Positions 1-7,378 of a DNA stretch of 13,628 nucleotides are shown here, one piece after another (within the stretch, counting starts at the first letter, position 1; every line of letters starts with the position of its first letter). The notes below the pieces were generated by a model. That model ran no database searches. It worked only from the letters and a program-made list of their open reading frames with translations, and was not told the origin of the DNA. The translations under genes were made by a program, and so were the position numbers. The DNA is from Ferruginibacter sp. (GTDB lineage: Bacteria; Bacteroidota; Bacteroidia; Chitinophagales; Chitinophagaceae): contig JAURKN010000156.1 of the NCBI GenBank assembly GCA_030831725.1, positions 1-13,628 on the forward strand. The letters are read 5' to 3'.

Positions 1-1074
1 GGTAGCAATCATCATTTTTCTTCTTGATTCATCTGTTTCAAGCTTCATCATGGCATCTGCTATTTCTTTTGCAGAGCGTGGATCCACATAATAGGAATCA
101 GGTCCGCCTGCTTCGGGCAAACAAGATATGGAAGAAGTGATAACAGGAGTCCCACTCCATAATGCTTCAAGAACCGGTATGCCGAATCCTTCAAATTCGG
201 AGGGGTATATGAGAGCTGTGGCAGATTGAAACAATTCTGGCAAATGAATACCTGAAATGAAATCAGGATCTTTCTTTACTTCTTCTTTTTCAGAAAGAAA
301 AATGACCTGCTCATTCAAATTGTTTTTTTGAATGAATGATTGTACCATCTCCTTATATTTTCCTCCATGACCAACGACCACCAAAGGCATGTCGGACATG
401 GATTTGTTGATCTTCATCGCCTCACAGATTCGCAGCAGATTTTTACGTTCGATTATTGAACCGACATATAAAAAATAATTTTCCGGGAGTCCATATTTTT
501 CCCTGACTGATTTTTTTTCTGCGTCACTTTTTTGAATCGAGAACTTGGTATCGCAATGTTGATAGCAAACTTTAATTTTCAACGGATTGATTCCGACATA
601 ATCAATGATGTCATTTTTTGTTTGTTCACTGATTGCAATAATCATGTCTGCATGCTTACAGGCGTTCTTGATTTTTTGCTGATGCATAAAGGCGTCGAAC
701 ATGGAAAATTGCCTCGGAAATCTGAAGGTGATCAAGTCGTGTATAGTGACAACAGATTTAATCTTTGTTTTTTGGATGTGCATCGGAATTTCATGACTCA
801 GTCCGTGGAACAATTCGATTTTTTCGCGGTACAGGTCATTGAGAATTCCATAACTTCTCCATAAGGAATGGAATTTTTTGAAGAACATTCCGGAGGGTAA
901 GATCTCTTTGGTGTTGATTTCGTTGAAAACATGAGTGCGACCCGGTTTCGGATTGAAAAGTAAATATTCGTTTTCAGGAAAAAATTGCGCCAACGCATGA
1001 ATCAGGCCACGACTGTAATTGCCGAGTCCGGTGTTGTTATGAAAAGCCCTCTTTGCGTCAAAGCCAATTTTCAT
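1..1074 (-). CDS. Glycosyltransferase family 4 (GT-B fold), C-terminus cut by window edge
   Basis: The frame is open for 358 codons from the ATG at 1074 to the left edge, so the C-terminus is missing. By family knowledge it transfers a sugar from a nucleotide-sugar donor in the cytoplasm, usually for polysaccharide, LPS or exopolysaccharide synthesis. Visible features are an N-terminal acceptor-domain glycine loop (TGLGNYSRG, residues 15-23), VTIHDL (109-114), AISEQT (147-152), and the start of the donor domain YVGSIIERKN (203-212) with the R-K pair. The EX7E motif lies in EFEGFGIPVLE (E295 and E303), followed by LPEAGG (319-324) and a VDP turn. This is the layout of GT4 mannosyl/glucosyl transferases. 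Most such proteins have about 370-390 residues, so probably only a few tens are missing. The start is the first ATG, with a -7-like element 18 bases upstream. Donor, acceptor and pathway cannot be read from the sequence, and no other sugar gene is visible. Family assignment is firm, specific function unknown. Confidence 0.93.
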   Translation of the reverse strand, partial: MKIGFDAKRAFHNNTGLGNYSRGLIHALAQFFPENEYLLFNPKPGRTHVFNEINTKEILPSGMFFKKFHSLWRSYGILNDLYREKIELFHGLSHEIPMHIQKTKIKSVVTIHDLITFRFPRQFSMFDAFMHQQKIKNACKHADMIIAISEQTKNDIIDYVGINPLKIKVCYQHCDTKFSIQKSDAEKKSVREKYGLPENYFLYVGSIIERKNLLRICEAMKINKSMSDMPLVVVGHGGKYKEMVQSFIQKNNLNEQVIFLSEKEEVKKDPDFISGIHLPELFQSATALIYPSEFEGFGIPVLEALWSGTPVITSSISCLPEAGGPDSYYVDPRSAKEIADAMMKLETDESRRKMMIAT

Positions 1075-1091
1075 GTTGAATATTTCTCCGA

Positions 1092-1099
1092 CAAAAGTA
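1092..1099 (-). promoter_or_regulatory. Probable -7 promoter element of the glycosyltransferase gene
   Basis: Read on the minus strand this is TACTTTTG, a full match to the Bacteroidota -7 consensus TAnnTTTG. It ends 17 bases before the ATG at 1074, which would give a very short leader. No convincing -33 TTG/TTTG sits at the usual distance, so the call rests on the -7 box and its position in a divergent gap. Confidence 0.5.
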
Positions 1100-1145
1100 C
1101 AGCAATAACAAGCATTACGGGCACGCGCTTCTGAGTGGAAAAGAT

Positions 1146-1153
1146 TAATTTTG
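1146..1153 (+). promoter_or_regulatory. Probable -7 promoter element of dapD
   Basis: TAATTTTG matches TAnnTTTG exactly. Transcription would begin roughly at 1158-1162, just before the ATG at 1169, leaving a leader of about ten A-rich bases with AAGGA (1162-1166). No good -33 box is seen upstream (only a TTCTG-like string near 1129-1133). The element overlaps an in-frame TTG at 1151, which argues against that TTG as the dapD start. Confidence 0.5.
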
Positions 1154-1168
1154 TCAAAAAAAAGGAAA

Positions 1169-1975
1169 ATGAAAGATTTGATACAGTCAGCCTGGAATGA
1201 CAGGAGTTTATTAAAAGAAACAGAGTACATCGATGCGGTGAAAATGGTTATTGATCAAGTGGACAAAGGGATACTCAGGGTTGCTGAGCCATCGGGTGAT
1301 GGCTGGTTGGTGAATGAATGGGTCAAGCAGGCGATACTGATGTATTTTTCCATACAACCAATGGAAACACATAGCATTCCGCCTTTTGAATTTTACGATA
1401 AAATGAAATTGAAAACCGGATACGAAAAGCTAGGAGTAAGGGCTGTGCCTCATGCAGTAGCACGCTATGGCGCTTATCTGGCGAAAAATGTTATACTCAT
1501 GCCATCATACGTGAACATCGGCGCATACGTTGATGAAGGTACGATGGTAGACACATGGGCCACCGTCGGCAGTTGTGCCCAAATTGGAAAGAACGTTCAT
1601 TTGAGCGGAGGCGTTGGAATCGGAGGCGTTCTTGAGCCATTACAAGCAAGTCCTGTGATTATCGAAGACGGTTGTTTTATTGGAAGCCGTTGTATTGTGG
1701 TTGAAGGCGTGAGGGTAGGGAAGGAGGCTGTGCTCGGAGCTAACGTGGTTCTGACACAATCCACCAAAATCATTGATGTTAGTGGCGAAACACCGGTCGA
1801 ATACAAAGGATTTGTTCCTGAAAGAAGCGTGGTTATTCCAGGCAGTATTCCAAAAACATTTCCTGCAGGAACCTACGAAGTGAGTTGTGCATTGATCATA
1901 GGCAAAAGAAAAGCCAGCACTGATTTAAAAACCAGTTTGAACGATACACTTAGAGAATTCAATCTCTCTGTTTGA
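1169..1975 (+). CDS. dapD: 2,3,4,5-tetrahydropyridine-2,6-dicarboxylate N-succinyltransferase
   Basis: DapD transfers a succinyl group from succinyl-CoA to tetrahydrodipicolinate in the cytoplasm, committing the succinylase branch to meso-DAP (peptidoglycan) and lysine. The 268-residue protein closely resembles E. coli DapD (274 residues). It has an N-terminal helical domain (about 1-95), then a left-handed parallel beta-helix of hexapeptide repeats (about 97-230). The signature stretches VDEGTMVDTWATVG (121-134) and SCAQIGKNVHLSGG (135-148), with GVGIGGVLEPLQA following, are essentially invariant in this family. The ATG at 1169 is preferred because MKDLIQSAWNDR aligns with the E. coli N-terminus. 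The alternative in-frame TTG at 1151 would add six Lys-rich residues and falls inside the putative -7 box. The gene stands alone, divergent from the glycosyltransferase and followed by the gap before the protease. No terminator hairpin is seen after the stop. Confidence 0.97.
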   Translation: MKDLIQSAWNDRSLLKETEYIDAVKMVIDQVDKGILRVAEPSGDGWLVNEWVKQAILMYFSIQPMETHSIPPFEFYDKMKLKTGYEKLGVRAVPHAVARYGAYLAKNVILMPSYVNIGAYVDEGTMVDTWATVGSCAQIGKNVHLSGGVGIGGVLEPLQASPVIIEDGCFIGSRCIVVEGVRVGKEAVLGANVVLTQSTKIIDVSGETPVEYKGFVPERSVVIPGSIPKTFPAGTYEVSCALIIGKRKASTDLKTSLNDTLREFNLSV

Positions 1976-2043
1976 TTTGAAAACACTTCTGTATAAGTTA
2001 ATTTAGTTCAGCTCTAAAATCGCTTTCCCATAATTTGGATTGA

Positions 2044-2051
2044 TAATTTTG
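2044..2051 (+). promoter_or_regulatory. Candidate -7 promoter element upstream of a small ORF and the protease
   Basis: TAATTTTG is an exact TAnnTTTG match in an intergenic region. A start site near 2056-2060 would lie about a dozen bases before the ATG of the small ORF at 2070 and about 210 bases before the protease. No TTTG lies at the usual spacing upstream; the TTTG at 2034-2037 is too close. In A/T-rich DNA a chance match is quite possible. Confidence 0.35.
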
Positions 2052-2069
2052 TGTTTCAAACAGACAAAT

Positions 2070-2207
2070 ATGAACAATAATCAATCCATTTTTTCGTTAT
2101 ATCCTGATGGCAGGTTTGTAAGCAATCAACAATTTTGTTTTTTGAAAAATCCATTTGAAAAACAGCATTGTTTTGTAGCAAATCAAAAAGGACTTTTCCC
2201 ATTTTAG
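2070..2207 (+). CDS. Possible small ORF, 45 codons, unknown function
   Basis: An ATG-to-TAG frame of 45 codons begins MNNNQSIFSLYPDG and ends KGLFPF. It is rich in Phe, Asn and Gln, has two Cys, and has no obvious signal peptide or membrane segment. I recognise no family. In its favour, a perfect -7-like element lies 18 bases upstream and it is co-directional with the protease 61 bases downstream, so it could be a leader ORF. Against it, there is no clear ribosome binding site and the composition mirrors the A/T-rich background. It may be non-coding 5' leader. Confidence 0.2.
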   Translation: MNNNQSIFSLYPDGRFVSNQQFCFLKNPFEKQHCFVANQKGLFPF

Positions 2208-2268
2208 TAGTAACAAGCATTAAAAAAAATACACATAAGAATTTTCAAAACAATTTTTTATCTTACTT

Positions 2269-5200
2269 ATGAATAAAAGCAAAAACATGAAAAAAATCAT
2301 ATTGGGTTTGTGTACTTTGGCAATAACGAGCCTTGCTTTTTCACAACAGAAGCAAGTTTGGTCAGTGTACCAAGGAGAGGAAATATTGATCAAAGACAAG
2401 GGCGTATCCAGAGCCAGCTTTCCCAAAATATTCAAACTCTACAACCTTGACCTTACTTCTTTGAGAGCTGAATTGTTTAAGGTAGTTTCCAATAAAAGTC
2501 GACATAGCACCATTATCAGCCTGCCAAATGCCGACGGAGAGATGGAACAGTTCGAAGTGGTGGAAGCATCCAACTTTGAGCCTGGGCTTCAGGCGAGGTT
2601 TCCAGAGATTCGCGCTTTTTCGGGAAGAGGACTTATCGATAAATTTGCTACGCTAAAATTGAGCTATTCACCTCAGGGCATACAGACCACAATTTTCCGT
2701 TCGGACAAACCAACGGAATTCATGGAGCCCTATTCTGCTGACCATCGTGTTTATGCTGTATTTAGGTCTTATCGTCCTTCTGGTCAGTTACCCTGGAATT
2801 GTCAGACACCAGACGAGAAGCTAACTACGGAGTTGAACACGCAGGTGATGAATCTTACTGCAAGATCCGGAGGAGATTTGAAAACCATGAGACTGGCTCA
2901 ATCATGCAATGGAGAGTATTCCAATTATTTTGGTGCTACTAGTGCAACACAGGTGGGATTGGTTCTTGCCGCTTACAACAACACCCTGACCCGTTGCAAC
3001 GGTGTTTATGAAAAAGATCTCGCATTGCATCTTAATTTGATAGATTCCACAACAAAAGTGATCTACTACAATCCGTCAACAGATCCTTACACAACTTTAT
3101 CCAATTGGAATAATCAGCTACAAACTACACTTACCGCACAAATTGGTGAGGCCAATTATGATATAGGACATATGTTTGGCGCTTCCGGAGGAGGAGGAAA
3201 TGCCGGATGTATTGGTTGTGTATGTACTAATAACATAAAAGGAAAAGGAATTACCTCACCAGCAGATGGTATTCCACAAGGGGATAATTTCGACATCGAT
3301 TATGTGGCACATGAGGTAGGACACCAATTGGGGGGCAATCATACATTCTCTCATAACAATGAAGGTACAGGAGTAAACAAAGAACCTGGGTCGGGAATCA
3401 CGATAATGGGTTATGCAGGGATAACGGCACAGGATGTTGCTCGTCATTCGATTGACATATTCCATCAGACTTCTATCGCACAAATTCAAACCAATTTGTC
3501 AACAAAAACATGTCCCATCACCACCTCAATTTCTGCCAATAATGCCACTCCTGTTGTTTCAGCTGTCAGCAATTATACCATTCCTAAAAGCACGCCTTTT
3601 GCTTTAACTGGATCAGCAACAGATGCCAATGGTGATGCATTAACTTACTGCTGGGAGCAGAATGACAATGCCGGTTCCACCCAAACTGGAGCAAGCAGTG
3701 TTGCCAGTGCTACTAAAGTAACTGGTCCAAATTGGATCACTTTTTTACCTACGTCTAGCCCTACCCGTTTGTTTCCTATATTATCCACCATACTGGCAGG
3801 CGGATTGATTTCAGGTCCACTGACCGGTGGCGATGCGAATGCCAATACCGAAGCCCTCAGCTCCGTAGCCAGAACCCTTAACTTCCGTTTGACAGTAAGA
3901 GACAATGCGCCTTACAGCTCGACTGCACCTGTTGAAGTGGGACAAACTCAATTCATAGATATGGTCGTTACGGTCAATGGTACTGCAGGTCCGTTTGAAG
4001 TTACTGCTCCAAATACCGCAGTTACTTACACCGCTGGTTCTACACAAAATATCACCTGGAGCGTGAACAGCACCAACCTTGCTCCGATCAACTGTTCAAA
4101 AGTGAAGATCACCCTCAGCACCGACGGCGGTCTTACATTCCCAATTGTTTTATCAGACAGCACCGCTAACGATGGAACGGAAGCATTTGTGATTCCTAAT
4201 AATATTACTACAACAGCAAGAATAAAGATTGAATCGATTGGCAACATATTTTTTGATATCAATAATACCAACTTTACCATTTCAGCACCTTCCAACGTCA
4301 CACCTACATTCAACGTGATTTCCTCGATTTGCACAGGGGCAACAGCTCCTATTCTGCCAACCACTTCAACCAACGGCATCATCGGAGTATGGAGTCCTTC
4401 GACCGTCAGCAATCAACAGTCGGCATCATACACTTTTACTCCAAATGCAGGTCAAAATGCCAATCCGGTTACCATCAACATAACCGTTAATGCCCTTCCA
4501 CAATTGAGTGTGAATTCAGCAACCATATGCACAGGTTCTTCTGTTACTTTAACAGCGTCGGGAGCGAATACCTATTCTTGGTCACCGTCCATCGGATTGA
4601 GCAGCTCAACAGGTTTGTCTGTATCTGCTTCACCTTCTTCTTCAACTACATATCTGGTTACAGGTACTAATACTTCAACCGGTTGTAGTGCAACAGTTTC
4701 CTCTGTGGTTACCGTGAATCCATTGCCTGCTGTTTCTACAATAAACGGGGCAAGTAGATGCGGACCTGGTAATTTGACAATCTCAGCCACTCCAGGTCAG
4801 AACCAAACCATCGACTGGTATTCCGCGTCCACAGGTGGTTCCTTGTTGCTTTCAGGTTCAACTTCTTTTACAACTCCTGTAATCTCTTCTACAACAAACT
4901 ATTTCGCAGCTGCACGTAATTTATCTACGGGTTGTATCGCAGCACAAAGGGTATCCGTATCTGCGGTTGTAAACAATATTGTTACATTCAATCCTTTTGC
5001 AGACAGCATCGGTTTTTGCGGTACATCGGCAACAATAAATGCTGGTACAGGATACAATTCCTACAACTGGAGTAATGGATCTACAAATCAGTCCATCAAT
5101 CCAACCGTCTCAGGCTGGTATTCTTGCACGGTGAATCAGCAAACATGTCCTGTCACTGACAGTGTTTATCTGACATTAATCAATGCGAACATCAACAACA

Positions 5201-6969
5201 ATGACACTACAATTTGCTCAGGAAAAAGCATCTTGTTGATAGCTTCTCAAAATTTGCTGAGCAGCACATCCTACAACTGGTCCAATGGGGGAATAGGAAT
5301 AACACAAACGGTTAGTCCTACTATTTCAACCACTTATTCGCTTATTGTAAGTGCAAATGGTGTTTCATGTATCGATTCTGTTCGGATTACGGTTAGTGGT
5401 CAAGTTCCTGCAGCTCCGGCAAGCATCACTATAACACCGTTGGTTACCAACATCTGTGGCGCCAGAAAGTACAGATATACAGCTCCTGCTCTGCCAACAG
5501 GCGCTACGGGATATTTTTGGTCTTTTACCGGAATAGCACTTACAGGAGCAACCATAGATTCCGGAAATGTGAACAGCCAAAAGATCATTCTGTCTTTTTC
5601 AAACAATTCCGCTGCCACTGCTGGGGATAGCATAAGACTTCAATATAGTTCCAACTGCGGATTGACCAATATAAGATCAGTAAAGCTTACCAACACTTTA
5701 TTGTCAACTCCTGCCGCTCCAACATCAATCACCATTCAGTCTGTAGCACAGAATGTTTGTAATGCAAGACGTTATCGTTACATAGCGCCAAATCTACCTT
5801 CGGCAACAGCATCTACTGGTGCTGCAACAGGTTGGAACTGGGAGTTTATAGGAACCCTTGCAGAATTTGCTACCATCGATTCCGGTGATATCAACGCTCA
5901 AAAAATTGTAGTTACTTTTTCTGTAAATAGTACTGCGACAACGGGTGATAGCGTTAAATTGTTCTATTCATCCGGTTGTGGAGATGGTAAATCAAGAGCA
6001 TTAAAGTTGTCAAATACTTTACTTAAAGCACCAACAGCTCCTGCCTCCATCACAATCCAATCGATTCGAACCAATGTGTGTGGAGCAAGAAAATATAGAT
6101 ATATCGCACCAAATCTTCCATCTGCCACCACCACTTCTGGTGCAGCAAACGGATATCTTTGGTCTTTCGTAGGTGCATTGTCTTCCACAATGACCATAGA
6201 CTCTGGATCTTTGTCTTCTCAAAAACTGACAGTCACTTTTACTTCGAACGAAGCAGCAGTTACAGGAGATAGTGTGCGTTTGTTGTATACATCTGATTGT
6301 GGCAATAGCACAAGAAGAGCTGTCAAGCTCAGCAACTTGAAATTGTCAGCTCCATTGGCTCCAGCATCAATCACGATTCAACTTAAATCGGATGTTTGTG
6401 GGGCGAGAACTTATCGTTATATCGCACCTGCTGTATTGCCTTCAGCGACTACATCCAATGGTGCTGCTGATGGCTATTTGTGGACTCCGCCATTTGGCTT
6501 GGTAGGTACAACAGGCACCATCGATTCTGGTACAGTTAATAGCCGAATCATCACTGTCACATACACCTCAAATGCAGCAGCTGCTACAGGGGACAGCATC
6601 AAATTGCAATACACTTCAGGTTGCGGTAATGGAGCGTTTAGGTCTCAAAGACTATCCAATTTGGCTAAAACTTGTTTCAATACCGGAGGTGAGATATTCT
6701 CTAGAGTTAATGTGCCCTCATTCGAAATCAATCCTAATCCGACTGACGGAAATTTCAAACTGATTATCAATAACAATGAACATAATGAAAAAGTATCTCT
6801 TGTCATCAATGACCAATTGGGTAATGTGGTTTATAGCAAAACGATACAAATGAATTTCGGTCTGTCGGCTCAGGCCATCAATCTGAAAGACAAGGTTAGA
6901 CCAGGGGTTTACTGGATCAGATGTTTTGGTTCTAAAATGAATGAAGCAAGAAAAATCATCATTCAATAA
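2269..6969 (+). CDS. Secreted multidomain metzincin metalloprotease with T9SS type A sorting domain
   Basis: The 1566-residue protein is a probable secreted or cell-surface zinc protease. A Sec signal peptide spans about 1-25 (basic MKK start, hydrophobic core, likely cleavage AFS|QQ). The start could equally be the in-frame ATG at 2287 (residue 7). Residues about 26-200 look like a propeptide; C178 in PWNCQTPDE may be a cysteine switch (inference). The catalytic domain (about 205-415) has the zinc site HEVGHQLGGNH (H348, E349, H352, G355, H358) and a Met-turn at M380 in TIMGYAG, resembling the reprolysin-like M12B group of Bacteroidota. Next come a module starting PVVSAVSNYTIPKS (about 428-572), a beta-rich domain (575-672), several Ig/PKD-like modules with repeated CTG/CSG starts and Y-x-W-S strands (about 676-1044), four tandem repeats (1047-1467), and a C-terminal sorting domain opening FEINPNPTDGNF (1485-1496) and ending KIIIQ. 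Substrate is unknown. By family knowledge the sorting domain is removed during T9SS export. A hairpin terminator follows directly. Confidence 0.93.
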   Translation: MNKSKNMKKIILGLCTLAITSLAFSQQKQVWSVYQGEEILIKDKGVSRASFPKIFKLYNLDLTSLRAELFKVVSNKSRHSTIISLPNADGEMEQFEVVEASNFEPGLQARFPEIRAFSGRGLIDKFATLKLSYSPQGIQTTIFRSDKPTEFMEPYSADHRVYAVFRSYRPSGQLPWNCQTPDEKLTTELNTQVMNLTARSGGDLKTMRLAQSCNGEYSNYFGATSATQVGLVLAAYNNTLTRCNGVYEKDLALHLNLIDSTTKVIYYNPSTDPYTTLSNWNNQLQTTLTAQIGEANYDIGHMFGASGGGGNAGCIGCVCTNNIKGKGITSPADGIPQGDNFDIDYVAHEVGHQLGGNHTFSHNNEGTGVNKEPGSGITIMGYAGITAQDVARHSIDIFHQTSIAQIQTNLSTKTCPITTSISANNATPVVSAVSNYTIPKSTPFALTGSATDANGDALTYCWEQNDNAGSTQTGASSVASATKVTGPNWITFLPTSSPTRLFPILSTILAGGLISGPLTGGDANANTEALSSVARTLNFRLTVRDNAPYSSTAPVEVGQTQFIDMVVTVNGTAGPFEVTAPNTAVTYTAGSTQNITWSVNSTNLAPINCSKVKITLSTDGGLTFPIVLSDSTANDGTEAFVIPNNITTTARIKIESIGNIFFDINNTNFTISAPSNVTPTFNVISSICTGATAPILPTTSTNGIIGVWSPSTVSNQQSASYTFTPNAGQNANPVTINITVNALPQLSVNSATICTGSSVTLTASGANTYSWSPSIGLSSSTGLSVSASPSSSTTYLVTGTNTSTGCSATVSSVVTVNPLPAVSTINGASRCGPGNLTISATPGQNQTIDWYSASTGGSLLLSGSTSFTTPVISSTTNYFAAARNLSTGCIAAQRVSVSAVVNNIVTFNPFADSIGFCGTSATINAGTGYNSYNWSNGSTNQSINPTVSGWYSCTVNQQTCPVTDSVYLTLINANINNNDTTICSGKSILLIASQNLLSSTSYNWSNGGIGITQTVSPTISTTYSLIVSANGVSCIDSVRITVSGQVPAAPASITITPLVTNICGARKYRYTAPALPTGATGYFWSFTGIALTGATIDSGNVNSQKIILSFSNNSAATAGDSIRLQYSSNCGLTNIRSVKLTNTLLSTPAAPTSITIQSVAQNVCNARRYRYIAPNLPSATASTGAATGWNWEFIGTLAEFATIDSGDINAQKIVVTFSVNSTATTGDSVKLFYSSGCGDGKSRALKLSNTLLKAPTAPASITIQSIRTNVCGARKYRYIAPNLPSATTTSGAANGYLWSFVGALSSTMTIDSGSLSSQKLTVTFTSNEAAVTGDSVRLLYTSDCGNSTRRAVKLSNLKLSAPLAPASITIQLKSDVCGARTYRYIAPAVLPSATTSNGAADGYLWTPPFGLVGTTGTIDSGTVNSRIITVTYTSNAAAATGDSIKLQYTSGCGNGAFRSQRLSNLAKTCFNTGGEIFSRVNVPSFEINPNPTDGNFKLIINNNEHNEKVSLVINDQLGNVVYSKTIQMNFGLSAQAINLKDKVRPGVYWIRCFGSKMNEARKIIIQ
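5407..6669 (+). repeat. Four tandem PKD-like protein repeats within the protease gene
   Basis: Four head-to-tail coding repeats: 5407-5709 (101 codons), 5710-6030 (107), 6031-6351 (107) and 6352-6669 (about 106). Each opens with P-x-A-P-x-SITI, then a V/I-C-x-A-R-x-Y-R-Y-x-AP segment, an aromatic strand (GYxW or GWNW), TIDSG, a TGDS or AGDS turn and a closing x-C-G ahead of a K/R-L-S/T-N strand. Units 2-4 carry a six-residue-longer insert (LPSAT...GAA) than unit 1. The fold is probably PKD/Ig-like (inference). DNA similarity is modest, so these are old duplications. Two Cys per unit are conserved and could form a disulfide. Confidence 0.85.
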
Positions 6970-6985
6970 AAAATTGTAGTTCAAC

Positions 6986-7017
6986 AAAAAAGCGGAGAAA
7001 TTTTTCTCCGCTTTTTT
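6986..7017. terminator. Bidirectional intrinsic terminator between convergent genes
   Basis: A perfect 15-bp inverted repeat has its arms at 6986-7000 and 7003-7017. The core AGCGGAGAAA pairs with TTTCTCCGCT, extended by A5 and T5 arms. The stem is G/C-containing and flanked by A on the left and T on the right, so it gives a terminator with a U-tract on either strand. It lies 16 bases after the protease stop and 10 bases past the stop of the minus-strand peptidase remnant. Confidence 0.9.
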
Positions 7018-7027
7018 TATCAAATCG

Positions 7028-7360
7028 TTATTGGGTGAGATATTCCCATGATTCAGTTGATAACACTGGTTTGTAGGTTCCTCCTTTTTTCTTGGAATAT
7101 GTTTTGATGTATTCAGATCTTTCTTTGGAGTCAGGGTGAATACTGAACCAGCCTTCAAATTTATTTGACTTTTTTCGCTGATCAATCTTCGATAAAAAGT
7201 CTGCAAACGGAATAGGGTTAATCTTGGCATTTATAATATAGTCCACCGATTTCATGTCTGCTTCTTTTTCCAAAGAGCGGTCATAATCAGCCAGAGAATC
7301 CGCGCAAGAAGTCAAGGAATTTATCAAAATCCTTACCTTAACCGCCTCAAAATTAATGGT
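7028..7360 (-). pseudogene. C-terminal remnant of an M48-type metallopeptidase gene
   Basis: The open frame runs from an upstream in-frame TGA (7361-7363) to the TAA at 7028. Its only candidate starts are a TTG at 7327 (99 residues) or an ATG at 7255 (75 residues). The protein contains SLEKEAD, matching the third zinc-ligand Glu region of M48 (Ste24/HtpX-like) peptidases. Then come an IINAKINPIPFADFLSKI helix and WFSIHPDSKERSEYI, matching the 'STHPDxxERxxYI' tail of that family. The N-terminal half, including the HExxH zinc helix that should lie some 50-60 residues earlier, is absent: the DNA there is lysA. I infer a deletion remnant. A small expressed protein cannot be excluded, but it could not be a working M48 protease. 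It ends next to the bidirectional terminator. Confidence 0.65.
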
Positions 7361-7378
7361 TCATTTTTTGTTTCTTTA

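Larger units (their letters stand above)
1976..2268. other. A/T-rich intergenic region between dapD and the protease gene
   Basis: About 290 A/T-rich bases. The region holds one perfect -7-like element (2044-2051), one short ORF (2070-2207), and an A-rich, T-rich leader (2221-2268) just before the protease start. A weaker string TATCTTAC (2260-2267) partly resembles a -7 box but would only suit a start at 2287. No hairpin terminator for dapD, no tRNA-like fold and no recognisable riboswitch were seen. Confidence 0.6.

Noticed and set aside
532..864. A 110-codon plus-strand open frame within the glycosyltransferase.
   Set aside because: The minus strand there encodes contiguous GT4 sequence with conserved motifs, so this frame is a shadow.
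1976..2268. Possible lysine riboswitch or attenuator near dapD and the protease.
   Set aside because: No conserved stem architecture or terminator-like hairpin is visible, and the region follows dapD rather than preceding it.
4026..4412. A 128-codon open frame on the minus strand opposite the protease.
   Set aside because: It is antisense to Ser/Thr-rich beta modules; such composition readily opens the reverse frame. No motif or start context supports it.
5407..6669. Regularly spaced repeats considered as a CRISPR array or satellite.
   Set aside because: The period is about 300-320 bases, the DNA copies are diverged, and the reading frame is kept throughout; these are protein domain duplications.
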